Assembly: GCA_963662155.1 (NCBI GenBank)
Contig: OY759266.1
Coordinates: 55,051,510-55,115,509 of the forward strand
Origin: Lamellibrachia columna
Lineage: Eukaryota > Annelida > Polychaeta > Sabellida > Siboglinidae
Direction of reading: 5' to 3'
DNA length: 64,000 bases
The notes under the pieces are model-generated. The model was not told the DNA's origin, searched no databases, and worked only from the letters and a program-made list of their open reading frames with translations. Shown piece after piece: positions 24,602-37,212 of this stretch (its first letter is position 1; each line of letters begins with the position of its first letter). The translations under genes were made by a program, and so were the position numbers.

Positions 24602-26206
24602 CATTACGATTTTCTTCAACCACAAAACCTAGGCAAAAATGTAAGAGACAGTTAGCGTCCATTATAAGAAAGTTGAAGGAAGATGACAAAATCATAGAAA
24701 AACAGTATGAGTACTTATATCCGATAGCGGAGAATGTACCGAAGATGTACTGTACTCCGAAAATCCATAAGCCAGACGACGTTCTCAGACCTATTGTGCA
24801 CTACACAGGGTCAATAGTGAACAATGTACCAAGATCACTGACATACCTACTACCTCCGATTGTGCGTAAGGCATCACACCAGGTAAAGAACTCGAAGCAC
24901 TTAGCCAATGAAATGGCTTCTATCATGATCAAAGATGATGATATGTTTCTGTCGCATGACGTGACATGACATAAATGTGTATGACATAATGCAGCTGCTG
25001 AAGTTCATCGTCACAACTACGTATTTTAGCTTCTGGGGCACTATTTATCAGCAGAAATTTGGCACAGCAATGGGAAGTCCGGTGTGACCTGTAATTGCAA
25101 ATCTCTTCATAGAATGAAACTATGGAAACTATGGAAGAGATATGTGGAAGAGATATGTGGATGATGTGATGAAGTAGTGAGAAAGGGATGTGGACAAGAA
25201 CGGACAGAGCATCTCAACAGCATAGACACCACAGGCAGCATTAAGTTCACATATGAAAAGAGAGCGGTAACTCCCTGCCCTTCCTGGACACATTTATAAC
25301 ACGATGGAACAGTGAAACTCAAAGTGTATATCGGAAGAAGACGCACACAGACCAGTATCTAAACTTCACGTCTCACCATCCGTTACATCTGAAACTGGGG
25401 GTTATCAAAACATTACTAGATAAATGCAACAACATTGTACCAGAGCCCGAGGACAGAGATAAAGAGGTGGAACACATCATCAAGCCACTAGAAAGATGTG
25501 GGTACCCAAGTTGGACCGTAAAGAAGATGACGGAACAGCAATTTCAAAATGGAAAAACCAAAGAAAAGAAGGAAAAGAATATAGACAAGTCCAAAGATAT
25601 GGTCATTATCTCGTATATCAAATGAGTAACATAATCTATACCGCGGATTTTAAAACATCATGAGATCGCTTCATCTGTTACACCTCATCAAAACATCAGT
25701 ATATTACTAGTGCATCCAAAGAACAAAGTGGACGATAGTAAAAAGACAGCCTGTGTATACCAGATCCCTTCTAAGAGCTGTAACCAAACATATATCAGCG
25801 AAACAGGGAGAACATTTGGAACAAGAAGAACACAAGAATGAGGTTGAAAACATCACAACCAGACGATTTACCAGGAAACAGAAGAGAGAATCAGCAACGG
25901 TAGAGCATAAGCCTGCAATAAAAGACCATGCAGACAGGAACAATTGCATCAAAGAGTGGGAGGGGGCAAAAGTGATTGACAGAGAGTGTAACAGAAACGC
26001 AATATGGATCAAAGAGGCCATGTGGATCCGAAAGGCAACTCCAGTCATGAATCGAGACGAGGGGGATACAGACTGAATCACGCATGGGACGGCCTGGCGA
26101 GCAGATAAAGAACTAGCTATCCCAGAAGTCCCGATGAAGGCTGCTGATGGCAGTCGAAACGTTGAATAAGTGATCAAAATAGTTTTGGTTGAAGAAAATC
26201 GTAATG
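24602..26206 (+). mobile_element. Penelope-like element with GIY-YIG domain and inverted termini
   Basis: The RT is readable from 24673: [31 protein letters not shown], then after frameshifts GTAMGSPV, PVIANLFIE, WKRYVDDV near 25140 (YVDD catalytic), and KLGVIKTLLDKCNNIVPEP. From about 25745 follows VYQIPSKSCNQTYISETGRT, and the GIY-YIG C-terminal part KEWEGAKVIDRECNRNAIWI to MNRDEGDTD. This RT plus GIY-YIG order defines Penelope-like elements. The ends carry a 25-bp inverted pair, CATTACGATTTTCTTCAACC at 24602-24621 and its complement at 26187-26206, as in the terminal repeats of such elements. Several frameshifts make it inactive. Confidence 0.85.
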
Positions 26207-26790
26207 CATATATGATAGTAATAATATCAAGTTTCTTGTGATTGAAGAAATATTTAACAAAAAATAAGTGAGATTTCTTGACGAACACTGCCATCATATT
26301 AATGACAAGCAGTGCAAGTTCCATCGAAATCACACCCGGGCAACTCTGTCGGACTTGTTACAAACTTAGTTCACTTGTTGCTAATACCCATACGTGTATG
26401 TCAGTGAAAGCACTGCAAACACACATATGCTTCTTCTATCATCCCATAATAATAAAAATACAGCTGCTTTCTTAAACTGAGCCCTGTGAAGTTGTTTTCC
26501 CTCATAGTGGTGAAATCCATCCCAAAGGTGGCAAATTCAGCATTTATTTTTTATTTTATGTAGTTTTGTTGCTTTGTTTTATAATATAATAATATCTCAT
26601 TATCACCACGCCTCGGTACACGGTCGGTGGCGCCGAATTAACAGCTGAGCGAAGGAAGAATACGCCATACCCGTTGTTAAAGGGTCAAGTCACCACCGCT
26701 TCAAGGCACTTGACAAAAAGCCAAATTCAACACGTATGTTATGCTTTATAGCTTTGTTGTCCAGCATCGTCGCCGAATCATAACGCTCCT
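26207..26790. other. 3' flank of the Ly6 gene
   Basis: The minus strand carries AATAAA at 26548-26543, about 245 nt after the Ly6 stop codon, a plausible polyadenylation signal. No other gene is seen. Confidence 0.45.
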
Positions 26791-27041
26791 TCAGGAACAC
26801 AACACGTCATTTAGCCAACATATTCCCAGTGCGCATGTCAACGTGATCGCCGACAGGGAGATGCCTAAGAAGTGACTTGGCCGTCGCATCGTGGTGGAGC
26901 TGTTGCAGCCGTCCATGTCACACGAGGCCAGGCAGCCGGTGATGGTCTCCTGGGTGCTGCCTTGGTCGAAGCGGATGTTGCCACACTGCGTCCCCCAGTT
27001 GTCGACGCTACACGTACGTATCATCAAGGTTTGGCCGCTTT
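26791..27041 (-). CDS. Ly6/uPAR-domain protein, exon 3 (C-terminal half, GPI signal)
   Basis: Minus strand, after the acceptor TTATGCGTTTCAG (AG at 27043-27042), in phase 1 with exon 2. It encodes the second half of a three-finger Ly6 domain: RTCSVDNWGTQCG, then ITGCLASCDMDGCN with the diagnostic final Cys-Asn. A short SSTT linker with an N-glycosylation sequon (NSS) follows, then a hydrophobic tail (FLGISLSAITLTCALGICW) consistent with a GPI-attachment signal. The stop is at 26793-26791. The whole protein has ten cysteines, the standard Ly6 number. Such proteins sit on the outer leaflet of the plasma membrane; in invertebrates they act in sleep, septate junctions or immunity, and which applies here is unknown. 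Confidence 0.82.
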
Positions 27042-27077
27042 CTGAAACGCATAACACGCAGTTGGAAATGAAATGGG

Positions 27078-27103
27078 CACGCACGCACGCACGCACGCAC
27101 TCA

Positions 27104-27139
<36 letters not shown>

Positions 27140-27141
27140 CA
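27078..27141. repeat. (ACGC)n microsatellite
   Basis: About 15 ACGC units with one CTC interruption, within the second intron of the Ly6 gene and just upstream of the exon 3 acceptor on the coding strand. Confidence 0.95.
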
Positions 27142-28315
27142 CACAACGCACGCACGCTTATGAACGTACATGCAAACCTACACACGCATACACATGCACA
27201 CAAACATGTAGCACAGGCCGGAACCTAATATTTTCAATATGCTTTATGGTAACAGTGGTGATAAATACTAAAGTTCATAAACAGATTAGTGCCCCGCTTT
27301 TTTTCTGAAGAACGGACACCCAACCAAAAGAGGACATTCTATAAAAACAAGGACAAACCACGATTAATCGCGTTCATCCACACCCACGCAAGAATTGCGG
27401 ATATTTAATCCAGATCGTCATATTGATTGTTGTAAATTACACGTGATGACTTTATTCTTCATGTCACACCTTTGTTGAACATCACAAGAAAACGCCAAGG
27501 CGTTACATCACGCATTTTCATTCAACAAATAGGGGCTACTGGAAAGAGCGTACCACTAATCGCTAAATGGTGACTACGTATTTATGTAAAGCAGTGGCAG
27601 ACCTTTGTTGACTATATATCCATATAGTACAGGCGGGTTATATTGTTGCTTGTGTTTTAGGAGTTTTGATGATAGGAGTTCGTTACAACCTCCACGCAGG
27701 CCTGAAATTCATCGTGTGATATGATATGTTGGAGAATGTGAGTTCGTAGGTTAAGATTATGTATCGTTGTGAGTCTGACGTAATTTGATTGAACTGAATA
27801 ATTAGACACGTACACGTTTTTTTACCACGATCCTAAAGTCACATAAATTAGATCAAGCCGCGAGGCTTTCACGCGAGTTGTATGACACGCGTCTACAGCT
27901 GCGACGATGCGGCGGCCCTACGGCTAAGTCACGGAGGGGACATCAGAAAGGTGGCGAACAAACGCCGCTGGATGTGACATGGATCCCCCGCGCTTGCTGC
28001 AGCAGGTGTTCGACGCGAGGACAAAGGCAGACCCGCAACACGTCGAGGGAGCCTTAATGAAGACGTGCCCTACACGGAGCGTGACAGAAGCAGCGCCGAG
28101 AGCCGCCGACTGGAAGGAGTGAATAGACACTCTGCAACGCGTAGAATTCCTAACTGCGTGTGGCCATACTGGGGTACGTCCCGTAGGCATACTGGGGTAC
28201 GTCCCGTAGGCATTGTAGGCACAAAGTCAACTTTCTTATCTTGCCTTCTTGTTCTATTTTTATCACAAGGCAATCATTTTAAATGTTTACATAGATATTT
28301 GTTAGTAACTTTAAT
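27142..28315. other. Ly6 gene intron 2, no separate gene seen
   Basis: A 26-bp duplication (ACTGGGGTACGTCCCGTAGG core) lies at about 28168-28214. Open frames of 67-99 codons on both strands lack motifs. Confidence 0.4.
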
Positions 28316-28674
28316 GCCAGTGAGACGTGAAGTACGTACTTTAATGCATGCCAGTGAGACGTGAAGTACGTACTTTAATGCATGCCAGTGAGACGTGAAG
28401 TACGTACTTTAATGCATGCCAGTGAGACGTGAAGTACGTACTTTAATGCATGCCAGTGAGACGTGAAGTACGTACTTTAATGCATGCCAGTGAGACGTGA
28501 AGTACGTACTTTAATGCATGCCAGTGAGACGTGAAGTACGTACTTTAATGCATGCCAGTGAGACGTGAAGTACGTACTTTAATGCATGCCAGTGAGACGT
28601 GAAGTACGTACTTTAATGCATGCCAGTGAGACGTGAAGTACGTACTTTAATGCCAGTGAGACGTGAAGTACGTA
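28316..28674. repeat. 34-bp tandem array, about 10.5 copies, palindromic unit
   Basis: Unit of 34 bp starting GCCAGTGAGACGTGAAGTAC; each copy contains the perfect palindromes AAGTACGTACTT and GCATGC. Copies are almost identical, pointing to recent amplification or gene conversion. It is inside Ly6 intron 2. Confidence 0.95.
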
Positions 28675-28842
28675 CATTCAATGTGTTTATTCCATTTTAA
28701 TACATTTCCAATTACCCTCAAAGAAGTACGTGTTTGGCGGTCTGGGCCCTCGCCTTTCCGCCTTTTGCCTACAGCTACCGTAGCTGACTCCCTATAGGGG
28801 TCTACACTATTTTCTAGCTAAACTGCCTGTACATGCCTATAC

Positions 28843-29010
28843 CTTTGATGCCTTTGATTTTGACGCAGAAGTGAGCGCTGAAGTTGAAATAACCGACGCG
28901 GCATTCTCGGCGAAGTAACCGCTTTATCTCACTGTCTGGACCGAAGTCATCTTCGCAGAGTCCATTGGCGCCATCTACCGAGTCACAACCGAAACAGTCG
29001 ATTGCCAAAC
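28843..29010 (-). CDS. Ly6/uPAR-domain protein, exon 2 (N-terminal half of domain)
   Basis: Minus strand between the acceptor TTTCTGCAG (exon starts at 29010) and the donor AAAG/GTATAG (exon ends at 28843), phase 1 at both sides. It encodes LAIDCFGCDSVDGANGLCED, then RRECRVGYFNFSAHFCVKIK. The opening CxxC, the C after 8-9 residues and the AHFCVKIKG block match invertebrate Ly6/sleepless-type domains. NFS is a likely N-glycosylation site. It joins exon 1 to form ELGTG-LAIDC and exon 3 to form KGIK-E-SGQT, both in frame. Confidence 0.82.
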
Positions 29011-29155
29011 CTGCAGAAATGATAGACAGATGGTTTAACTGCGACGTGGGTCGTTAAAAACAGTGATCAATATGAATATGACGCGGATGATATATTTTTA
29101 ATATAAATCGTTACCCGTGTATTAACATGAGCTAGAAGTGTCGTATGCCACTCGA

Positions 29156-30087
<932 letters not shown>

Positions 30088-30706
30088 TTGTTGTACTGTC
30101 AGAGGTACACTTGTTGTTAAGTTGACATGTTTCTCGGTGTACAACAAACATTGACATTCCACCCAAGTCACAGAAGTTTTGTTGTCCTGTCAGAGGTACA
30201 CTTGTTGTTAAGTTGACATGTTTCTCGGTGTACAACAAACATTGACATTCCACTCAAGTCACAGAAGTTTTGTTGTCCTGTCAGAGGTACACTTGTTGTT
30301 AAGTTGACATGTTTCTCGGTGTACAACAAACATTGACATTCCACTCAAGTCACAGAAGTTTTGTTGTCCTGTCAGAGGTACACTTGTTGTTAAGTTGACA
30401 TGTTTCTCGGTGTACAACAAACATTGACATTCCACCCAAGTCACAGAAGTTTTGTTGTCCTGTCAGAGGTACACTTGTTGTTAAGTTGACATGTTTCTCG
30501 GTGTACAACAAACATTGACATTCCACCCAAGTCACAGAAGTTTTGTTGTCCTGTCAGAGGTACACTTGTTGTTAAGTTGACATGTTTCTCGGTGTACAAC
30601 AAACATTGACATTCCACCCAAGTCACAGAAGTTAAAACATTGACATTCCACCCAAGTCACAGAAGTTAAAACATTGACATTCCACCCAAGTCACAGAAGT
30701 TAAAAC
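30088..30706. repeat. 91-bp tandem array, six copies, plus 34-bp partial copies
   Basis: The 91-bp unit (begins TTTTGTTGTCCTGTCAGAGG) is repeated six times to about 30633. Three shorter 34-bp copies made only of its last part (ACATTGACATTCCACCCAAG) then follow to 30706. The short copies show that amplification also took place from a sub-unit. Confidence 0.95.
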
Positions 30707-32599
30707 AACACATCGCTTTGTTTAATATTGAAGATCATACGTAAAGTGAGGTTGGTTCCAAAGTTTGTTCATTTCAGTTAATTAATTTCCTCTACTTCAC
30801 ATAATGATAATCACCAAAAATACTCATACAGCTTGCGCGTATATATATAACAGAAATACTCAGCAAGCACACTCAAAATTCTAAGTAATAACTAAAAATC
30901 AAATGTAATAAAAAATAATTAGCCATACTCTGTTGCAACGCGATTCTGTTAGTTACGACAATTCCAAACTCTAACAAGAATATACAAATAACGCAGCTTG
31001 GGCTTTCATAGATATTGTCTGAATACTGACCACCATCATATACTGCTTCCTGTGAAAAAGCAGACCAAGAAAAGCTATGAAAGTTATATATAACGCACTT
31101 TTCAATCTTGTCGCGAAAAAGAGTAAATATTTACAAACCTGGCTCCAAGTTATTGTACTTATAGACGTGTGGCCACAGTACCCCGATAAATGTTATCCCT
31201 AAGCATAATTAATACGACGAACCATTCAACAGCCAACGAATGCTACAATAAAATAACATTACACAAAACTGTTGTGATCCGTTGGACCTACTGCATATGG
31301 AATATAATTACTACAGTTAAAGTATACAAATTTAACGTACATAACTTTTTTTTATACTGAAGTTCAGGGGCCTTGTGATACCATCAAAAGATGAAAAGTG
31401 GCCCAAAGCAAAGCTTAGCAACATTGCACTAAAAACGAGATAAAAACATGGATGGATCAATAAAATATATACAACAAAAGAAAGAAAAAATAATAAATAA
31501 ATAAGTAAACAATTATTTATCTATCTATCTGGTGGTCATGGTAACCAGGAAAACTTGTGGGGTTCAATGATAGCTAGGTAACCAATTAAATTCGTCACGA
31601 TGGAAAGTGGTGAGATAATCCAGGTTCTCTTGTCTGCGACAAATTGTGGCGCCACGCCACGGAGCCTGGATAATCCAGGTAACACTATGATCTAGTTTTT
31701 GTATTGCTACAGTCCGGAAACCAGCCAGTCACGCAACATTATACTCGTCTGACAGGTCACAGGTGTGAGTGCAACGAAGATGTGAAGGATTTTCGCTAGA
31801 GCGTACAGTACGTGAGGTGCGTTGGAACAGCTGCGTACAAGATCCACTGGGTACACATTGGCTTTCTTATACGTCCGCCACTACAGACAAAAGTAAGAAT
31901 TTTTAAGCGAGAATTACCTTTTAAAAATCCAAGAGAGTATCTTTTACAGATCAATTTACAAAGCTAATTATGGATTTTATTGAACAAAATTAAGTGTGAT
32001 AAAGTATGAGCTATATAAACTACTAATACTTTCACGATAGTGGAATCAGTTTGTATTTGTGTCAATAACGTAAGTATCGGTATATTAACAAGTTGACATT
32101 TCGATTAATCCGATTTGATATTTCCTCGAACACATATCACCCCTGGTATTTAAAAATTACTTGTCAGCCAAATAGACAAGATTTGTCATTAGTGAAGTAA
32201 CGGTTTTTGTGTAATATGCGTATTTAATTGCGCGGCCCTTGTTGGAAGCCATCTTAATCAAGTAGTAGAAACTGAGACATTGGTTTCCACGATATCTCAA
32301 CAGTATACGTGCATTAATATCAGTTATTTCTGACACGGCACCACTAGAGGGTCAGCGAGACAGTGTTTCTTGTTTTTAAGACGGTGTTTCATTACATTCC
32401 CATCGTTTAGAACTTTATATAATCAACTTGGGATCAACATATTGGGGATCAAGACGACGGCAGTATTTCTTGGGTAGATTTTGGCAACAATTATTAATCT
32501 CTAAAAGAAACCTGGATATTAAGAAAATGGCAGTTGCCTATTGCATTGTCACTTTGTCACATATTTATTAATTGCTCAAATAGGACAGTGCCATAAAAT
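30707..32599. other. Ly6 gene intron 1, AT-rich, no gene seen
   Basis: Nearly 1.9 kb with stops in all frames and no long repeat. Short A-rich and (TATC)n patches occur near 31450-31530. Confidence 0.4.
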
Positions 32600-32715
32600 T
32601 GAACAAGATTGAACATAATTGAACAAGGCAAAACACCGAGATGGCAAGTGCACAAGTGGACAAGTGGACAAGTGGACAAGGAAGCCTTTGTCTTATCGAA
32701 AGTCCAACAAAATGT
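32600..32715 (+). repeat. Dispersed repeat also present at 59670-59770
   Basis: AACAAGATTGAAC, GAGATGGCAAGTG and GGACAAGGAAGCC followed by TTGTCTTATCGAAAGTCCAA match the block at 59680-59755 (CAGATGGCAAGTGGCC, CTTATCGAGAGTCCAACAA). In this copy GACAAGTG is triplicated. Family unknown. Confidence 0.65.
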
Positions 32716-33164
32716 TATTTATGTGTAACCCGACCTTCTGAGATATTTGTTATTTTGTTTGACACTGCTAGCATTTACAGTATTGGTTATAAACAAGTAC
32801 GATATTCTTCACAAGTGAAATAAAACGTTCACACGTCTTGGATAAATAACTTTTTTCTTTCAGTTATTATCGCCACCCAACTCGCTGGAAGAGCCATCTG
32901 TATGAGCCGCCCAAGCGTTGGTACAGTGGTGTAATAACTTGCCGCAATACAATTGTAACAACTTGCCCCAAACACAATGTTTGCAGTTGAACGCATGTGG
33001 GCGATAACAAATCCTGAATTTCAATTTAATTTCTACTTGGCAAAACACCTTATACTATATAGCAAACATTTTTCAAGTTTTATTCACGAAACATAAAAAG
33101 TGGCTGCGTGAGAGGATATTATGTGGGTATACCAAACAAGTTTTAGGTGGTTAAAAAGTCATTA
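32716..33164. other. Ly6 gene intron 1, anonymous
   Basis: No gene or repeat is recognised. Confidence 0.35.
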
Positions 33165-34480
33165 TAGTCCACATCTCGGTAATTTCGTCTTCTTAACTCC
33201 CGATTTTTGGACAGTGTATCTGCTGGTGGACTTCCAACCAAATACTGTCGATGGTATCTCCATACGTGTGACATGTTTTAGTAAAACGTCTTTGTAACAA
33301 CTTGCTCCTGTATGATTGTGGGTCTGTGTTGACCTGCAGGTCCTCTTTGATTTCTGGAATTTCTGCTTGATTTCTTGGTGCTTCCTTGTTGAAGATTGTC
33401 TCGAAGTATATTTTCCATCTCTGGGTCTGTTTGGTTTCACCGATGACAACATTTCCATCCACATCTTTAACTGGAACATCGCTATTTTTTAAAACCACCG
33501 GTCAGCGTTTTGGTTATCTTGTACAGTGTTGCCATGTTCTGTATCTGTGCTGCTGTTTCTGCTTCGTCCGCCAGGTTTTCGATGAAGGCTCTATTGTCTG
33601 CTTCTTCTTCCTTTTGTCTTTTTGTCCAGTTCTGAATATGTAATATGTAGCTGTTCCTTCAGTCGTTGAGATTTGGGGCCAATTAGCTTCTTTTTTTGTT
33701 GTTTTTCTTTCATCAATTGTTGTCCATGTGTCTGATTTGATGAATCCCTCCTTCTTCTTTCTTCTGTACCCTATACGTACCCTATACATACCCTATACGT
33801 ACCCTATACGTACCCTATACGTACCCTATACGTACCCTAACGTTTTTTCTTGTTTCCGTCAGTGCCTGATTGAAACTGTCGATGCTTAATTCTTATAGTA
33901 TGGAGTATGCGGAAGCGGTGTTTCAAGTGGTGTTTCATGTCCAGCTGGAAAGCTTTCTGTGTGTTGGGGTTCTTTAACTTTCTTGTGTCAAATCGCCGTT
34001 GTCTCTCTTATGTGTCTTCCGTAGCTTCAAGGACACTGTTGCCCGCACATGGTCACTCCCCACATCAGCTCCGCGTCTGGATCTAACGTCCTGAAGTAAT
34101 CGTCTCCACTTCTGATTGACTATGACATGGTCGATCTGGCTGACAGTGTTGTTATCTGGGGACCTTCAGGTAGTTTTGTGAATGTTTCTATGCTTGAATA
34201 CGGTTCCACATATGATTAGGTTATTCTCTACACATAGGTCAGAGAGTCTCTTGCCATTGTTATTTATGCGTCCAAACCTTGGATGCCCATGGCCCTTTTT
34301 CTTCCTGTATTTTCCTCTCCAACTCTTGCGTTGAGGTCTCCCACCATCATGATTTCCCCCTCCAACTGTTCATTGCCTCGCTCACGCATAACAGTTCCAT
34401 GTTATAATTTTCCATCTCCCGCAGTACTTGCTGAAGCGTTCCTGCTTGATACAGTGTTCTCACATTCCTGGAGCCCACTC
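33165..34480 (-). mobile_element. Decayed LINE (endonuclease to RT start)
   Basis: On the minus strand from about 34370: FGRINNNGKRLSDLCVENNL, IICGTVFKHRNIHKTT, SPDNNTVSQIDHVIV and RRGADVGSDH, an APE-type endonuclease (SDH motif). Then GYRRKKKEGFIKSDTWTTID at 33770-33700, and PVKDVDGNVVIGETKQTQRW with YFETIFNKEAP at 33480-33380, the region before RT. The layout equals the intact LINE at 60456. A short 13-bp GTACCCTATAC repeat lies at 33770-33840. Stops and frameshifts are numerous. Confidence 0.8.
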
Positions 34481-34799
34481 GTATCTTGTTATTCTGCTTG
34501 CCAGCTCCCTACCGGTTTTGGGTGCCATCCTTCATGATCCCAGTTTCCTGGGTTGCTTCACTCCTCGCTCCATTGACGCATTGTTCTTTGGTATTGATTT
34601 CTGTAGCTTGAGTGTTTTGTCCACTACTAAAGTATAATAAATATATTATGCATTTTGTTGCAAGCCGCTTTCTTGTGTTCGTAACAATCTTGTCCATTAT
34701 TATTTGTCCAGGACAAGTCTTTCTATATACAGATGTCCAGAAGTTCCACCTCTCACATAAATAAAAACAAAATAGGGGTGTACTGCCTCTGCATCTTTC

Positions 34800-35600
34800 A
34801 GTCATGACACAGTTTAGCTGTTGCATTTGGCTGCACCGAGCATCGCATTCCAATTGTACGTCAACGTTTGTATATGCGGCAGATCTTCATTAAGTGAACG
34901 AGCCACAGTTCCCCAAAGTTGTTTGTCCTGAACTGTGTCACAGACTGACGAGTCATCAGCATGGAGGATACTGTATCATGGGGCTTATCTGGCATATCAT
35001 CAATGACAATGGTGAATACGAAAGTTCTAGTGTAGATCATCGAGGAACCCCTACGTTGATGGCTTGACACCAGAGCATATTCAATTGAATGTGGCTTTCA
35101 GAACTCTGTCCTCCGGGTAGTTAGTTAGCCAGGATAGCTGCTTTCCATTTTTCACATGGCCGTTAGGTCCCTAAGCCACACTCCATTCAGCTGATATCAA
35201 GGCAGATCAGTCTTGACTCTTGTTTCTAGTCAACTGCACCTTTCAGCTGTTCTGTTATGACATCGCCTGTGGAATGGCTAAGTCTGAAGCGGCTTGTCTG
35301 ATATTAATATATACCTACACACATGCTTTTAGATGGTTTAAGGACTTACCAACACCTTGTTGATGGTGCTTTAAATTATTTTGAGTCATGCTTATATTTC
35401 TTTTTTATGGCAGGTGATTGCATGGGCTATCTTCCATTGCTTAGGAATGACTCCATTGTTAAGACGTTTTTAGAATGTTTTAGCGAACGGTTTGGCCAGT
35501 TCTGGAGCAGTTTGTTGCATGACTCTAGCTGGGATTGGGTCTGGTTCATTTGCCTCTTCGATGTTTAGTTTCTGTAATCTTTGTTTTACTTTCTCTGGAC
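34800..35600 (-). mobile_element. Decayed LINE RT, second lineage
   Basis: The minus strand gives LEEANEPDPIPARVMQQTAP and ELAKPFAKTF near 35560-35480, NNGVIPKQWKIAHAI near 35450-35410, then YTRTFVFTIVIDDMPDKPHD and TVSSMLMTRQSVT at 35035-34935, the RT GPLLFxIYINDxP and a frameshifted ADDxSV motif. It is the RT core of a jockey/CR1-like LINE with many breaks. Confidence 0.7.
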
Positions 35601-35656
35601 AAAACTCATGTACACGTTTGTGTTTATGTGCACGGATAACTGGCTTTTCATGTTAT

Positions 35657-35775
35657 GTTTATGGGATGGTTGTTATGTTTATGGGATGGTTGTTATGTTT
35701 ATGGGATGGTTGTTATGTTTATGGGATGGTGTTATGTTTATGGGATGGTTGTTATGTTTATGGGATGGTTGTTAT
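35657..35775. repeat. 20-bp tandem repeat, six copies
   Basis: Unit TGTTATGTTTATGGGATGGT; one copy lacks a T. Confidence 0.95.
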
Positions 35776-35924
35776 GCTTTGGTAGTTGCAGTAAAGAAGG
35801 AAAAAAGTGAAGGAACAAAATGTTGGTCACACATCATGATTTGATCGTTATTGCTGTATGTAGTGCAGTTATCGTTATAAATTGTATAAAACGTAATAAA
35901 AAAAAAATATTCCGAAAAAAATGC

Positions 35925-36220
35925 CGGTCTCTCTCTCCAATCGGTCGTACGTGGTTCTAGTTCAAGGACACGTACAGACGCAACCGACGTCATCTGCGTG
36001 TTGTAGATGATAATCTCCCGCTACCCGAGAGTGCAAATCCACTGCCACTAGAAGCTGGTTCGATGTCTCGTACACCGCCTCGTTCAGAAATGAGGATGCC
36101 GATTCATGAGTCACCACCGAGCGAAGAACCAGTGCCATTCCAGATCGTCCACAGCCACGTGTGGACTCGACACCAGTTCGCAGAGGCACACGTACCAGGA
36201 ATTGGCAGACTATCAATAGA
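35925..36220 (+). mobile_element. Gypsy integrase C-terminal fragment
   Basis: The plus strand reads YRRNRRHLRVVDDNLPLPES then a proline- and glutamate-rich stretch and, after a frameshift near 36150, STPVRRGTRTRNWQ. This is the end of a Gypsy integrase followed by the usual RxSxRxRxxP-type tail. The rest of the element is not present nearby. Confidence 0.7.
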
Positions 36221-36332
36221 GTAGATAAAATTCCTAATGTGAATCTGCACTTGACATTTTTAAAAGGAAATGGATGTCACGTTAGTGAGCCCTCCCGAGC
36301 GGTTCGGCGTGGACCTGGTGATGACGATTTCG

Positions 36333-36452
<120 letters not shown>

Positions 36453-37212
36453 AACAAGCTCCTACATTCTTCTAACACGGTTATGATTGAGCAATTATGA
36501 ATATCTTAGGGAAGGGCATTCGTGGTGCAGCATATATGAATACTTAAAACTTAGTTGAACATTAATTGGGAAATTCAATTAACCCCTTCTGTTGAAGTTA
36601 AATTATTACATAAGAGTCAATTTAAAGATCAGTTTAATTAATACAGTCAATTAACAAATTAACATTTACCAAATGCAGTGAATCCGTGCCTGTTATCCAC
36701 CCAGTTTCTGTACCTGATCCAACATATTTGCTGACGTCATTACGTTTGGTCTACTTTGCACCAGCCTTGTTGTTGGCACACACTGCAATCTGTGGCAAGC
36801 GGGGGATGGACTCAACTACTGATAATGCGGAATGTTGTGATAGGTTTGTACTGCTCGTCGAGTTTGTTATCCCGTTTTTCTTGTAACAACATGTGTGGAT
36901 TACAGCTAACAATTGGAGGCAACGACGCAGTATTCGCGTGTTATCCTTACTGTCTGCAATATAAATAAGAGAAACGATTGGGTAAAAGCGGCCACCTGAG
37001 ATTAATTTCCCGTTCTCGTTAGGCTACATCGTTGTGCTATTGCGACGTCTACATCTAAAACGTCAAACACGCTGCGTTGCGTTGTGACATATACTGTCAA
37101 GGAAGCTGCCAAACAGCTGATGTAAATCTATCTGCGTGAAGTTCAGAATAACATATATGGCTAAACGTTCTTCCTTAATTTAGTGTTTTACACTCGAAAC
37201 ACCAATCCTATC
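36453..37212. other. Ly6 gene intron 1, anonymous
   Basis: A purine run AAGCGGGGGATGGA at about 36797 resembles a retrotransposon polypurine tract, but no LTR pair supports it. No gene is seen. Confidence 0.35.

Noticed and set aside
28316..28674. CRISPR-like array (34-bp repeats)
   Set aside because: There are no unique spacers, the copies are head to tail, and the genome is eukaryotic.
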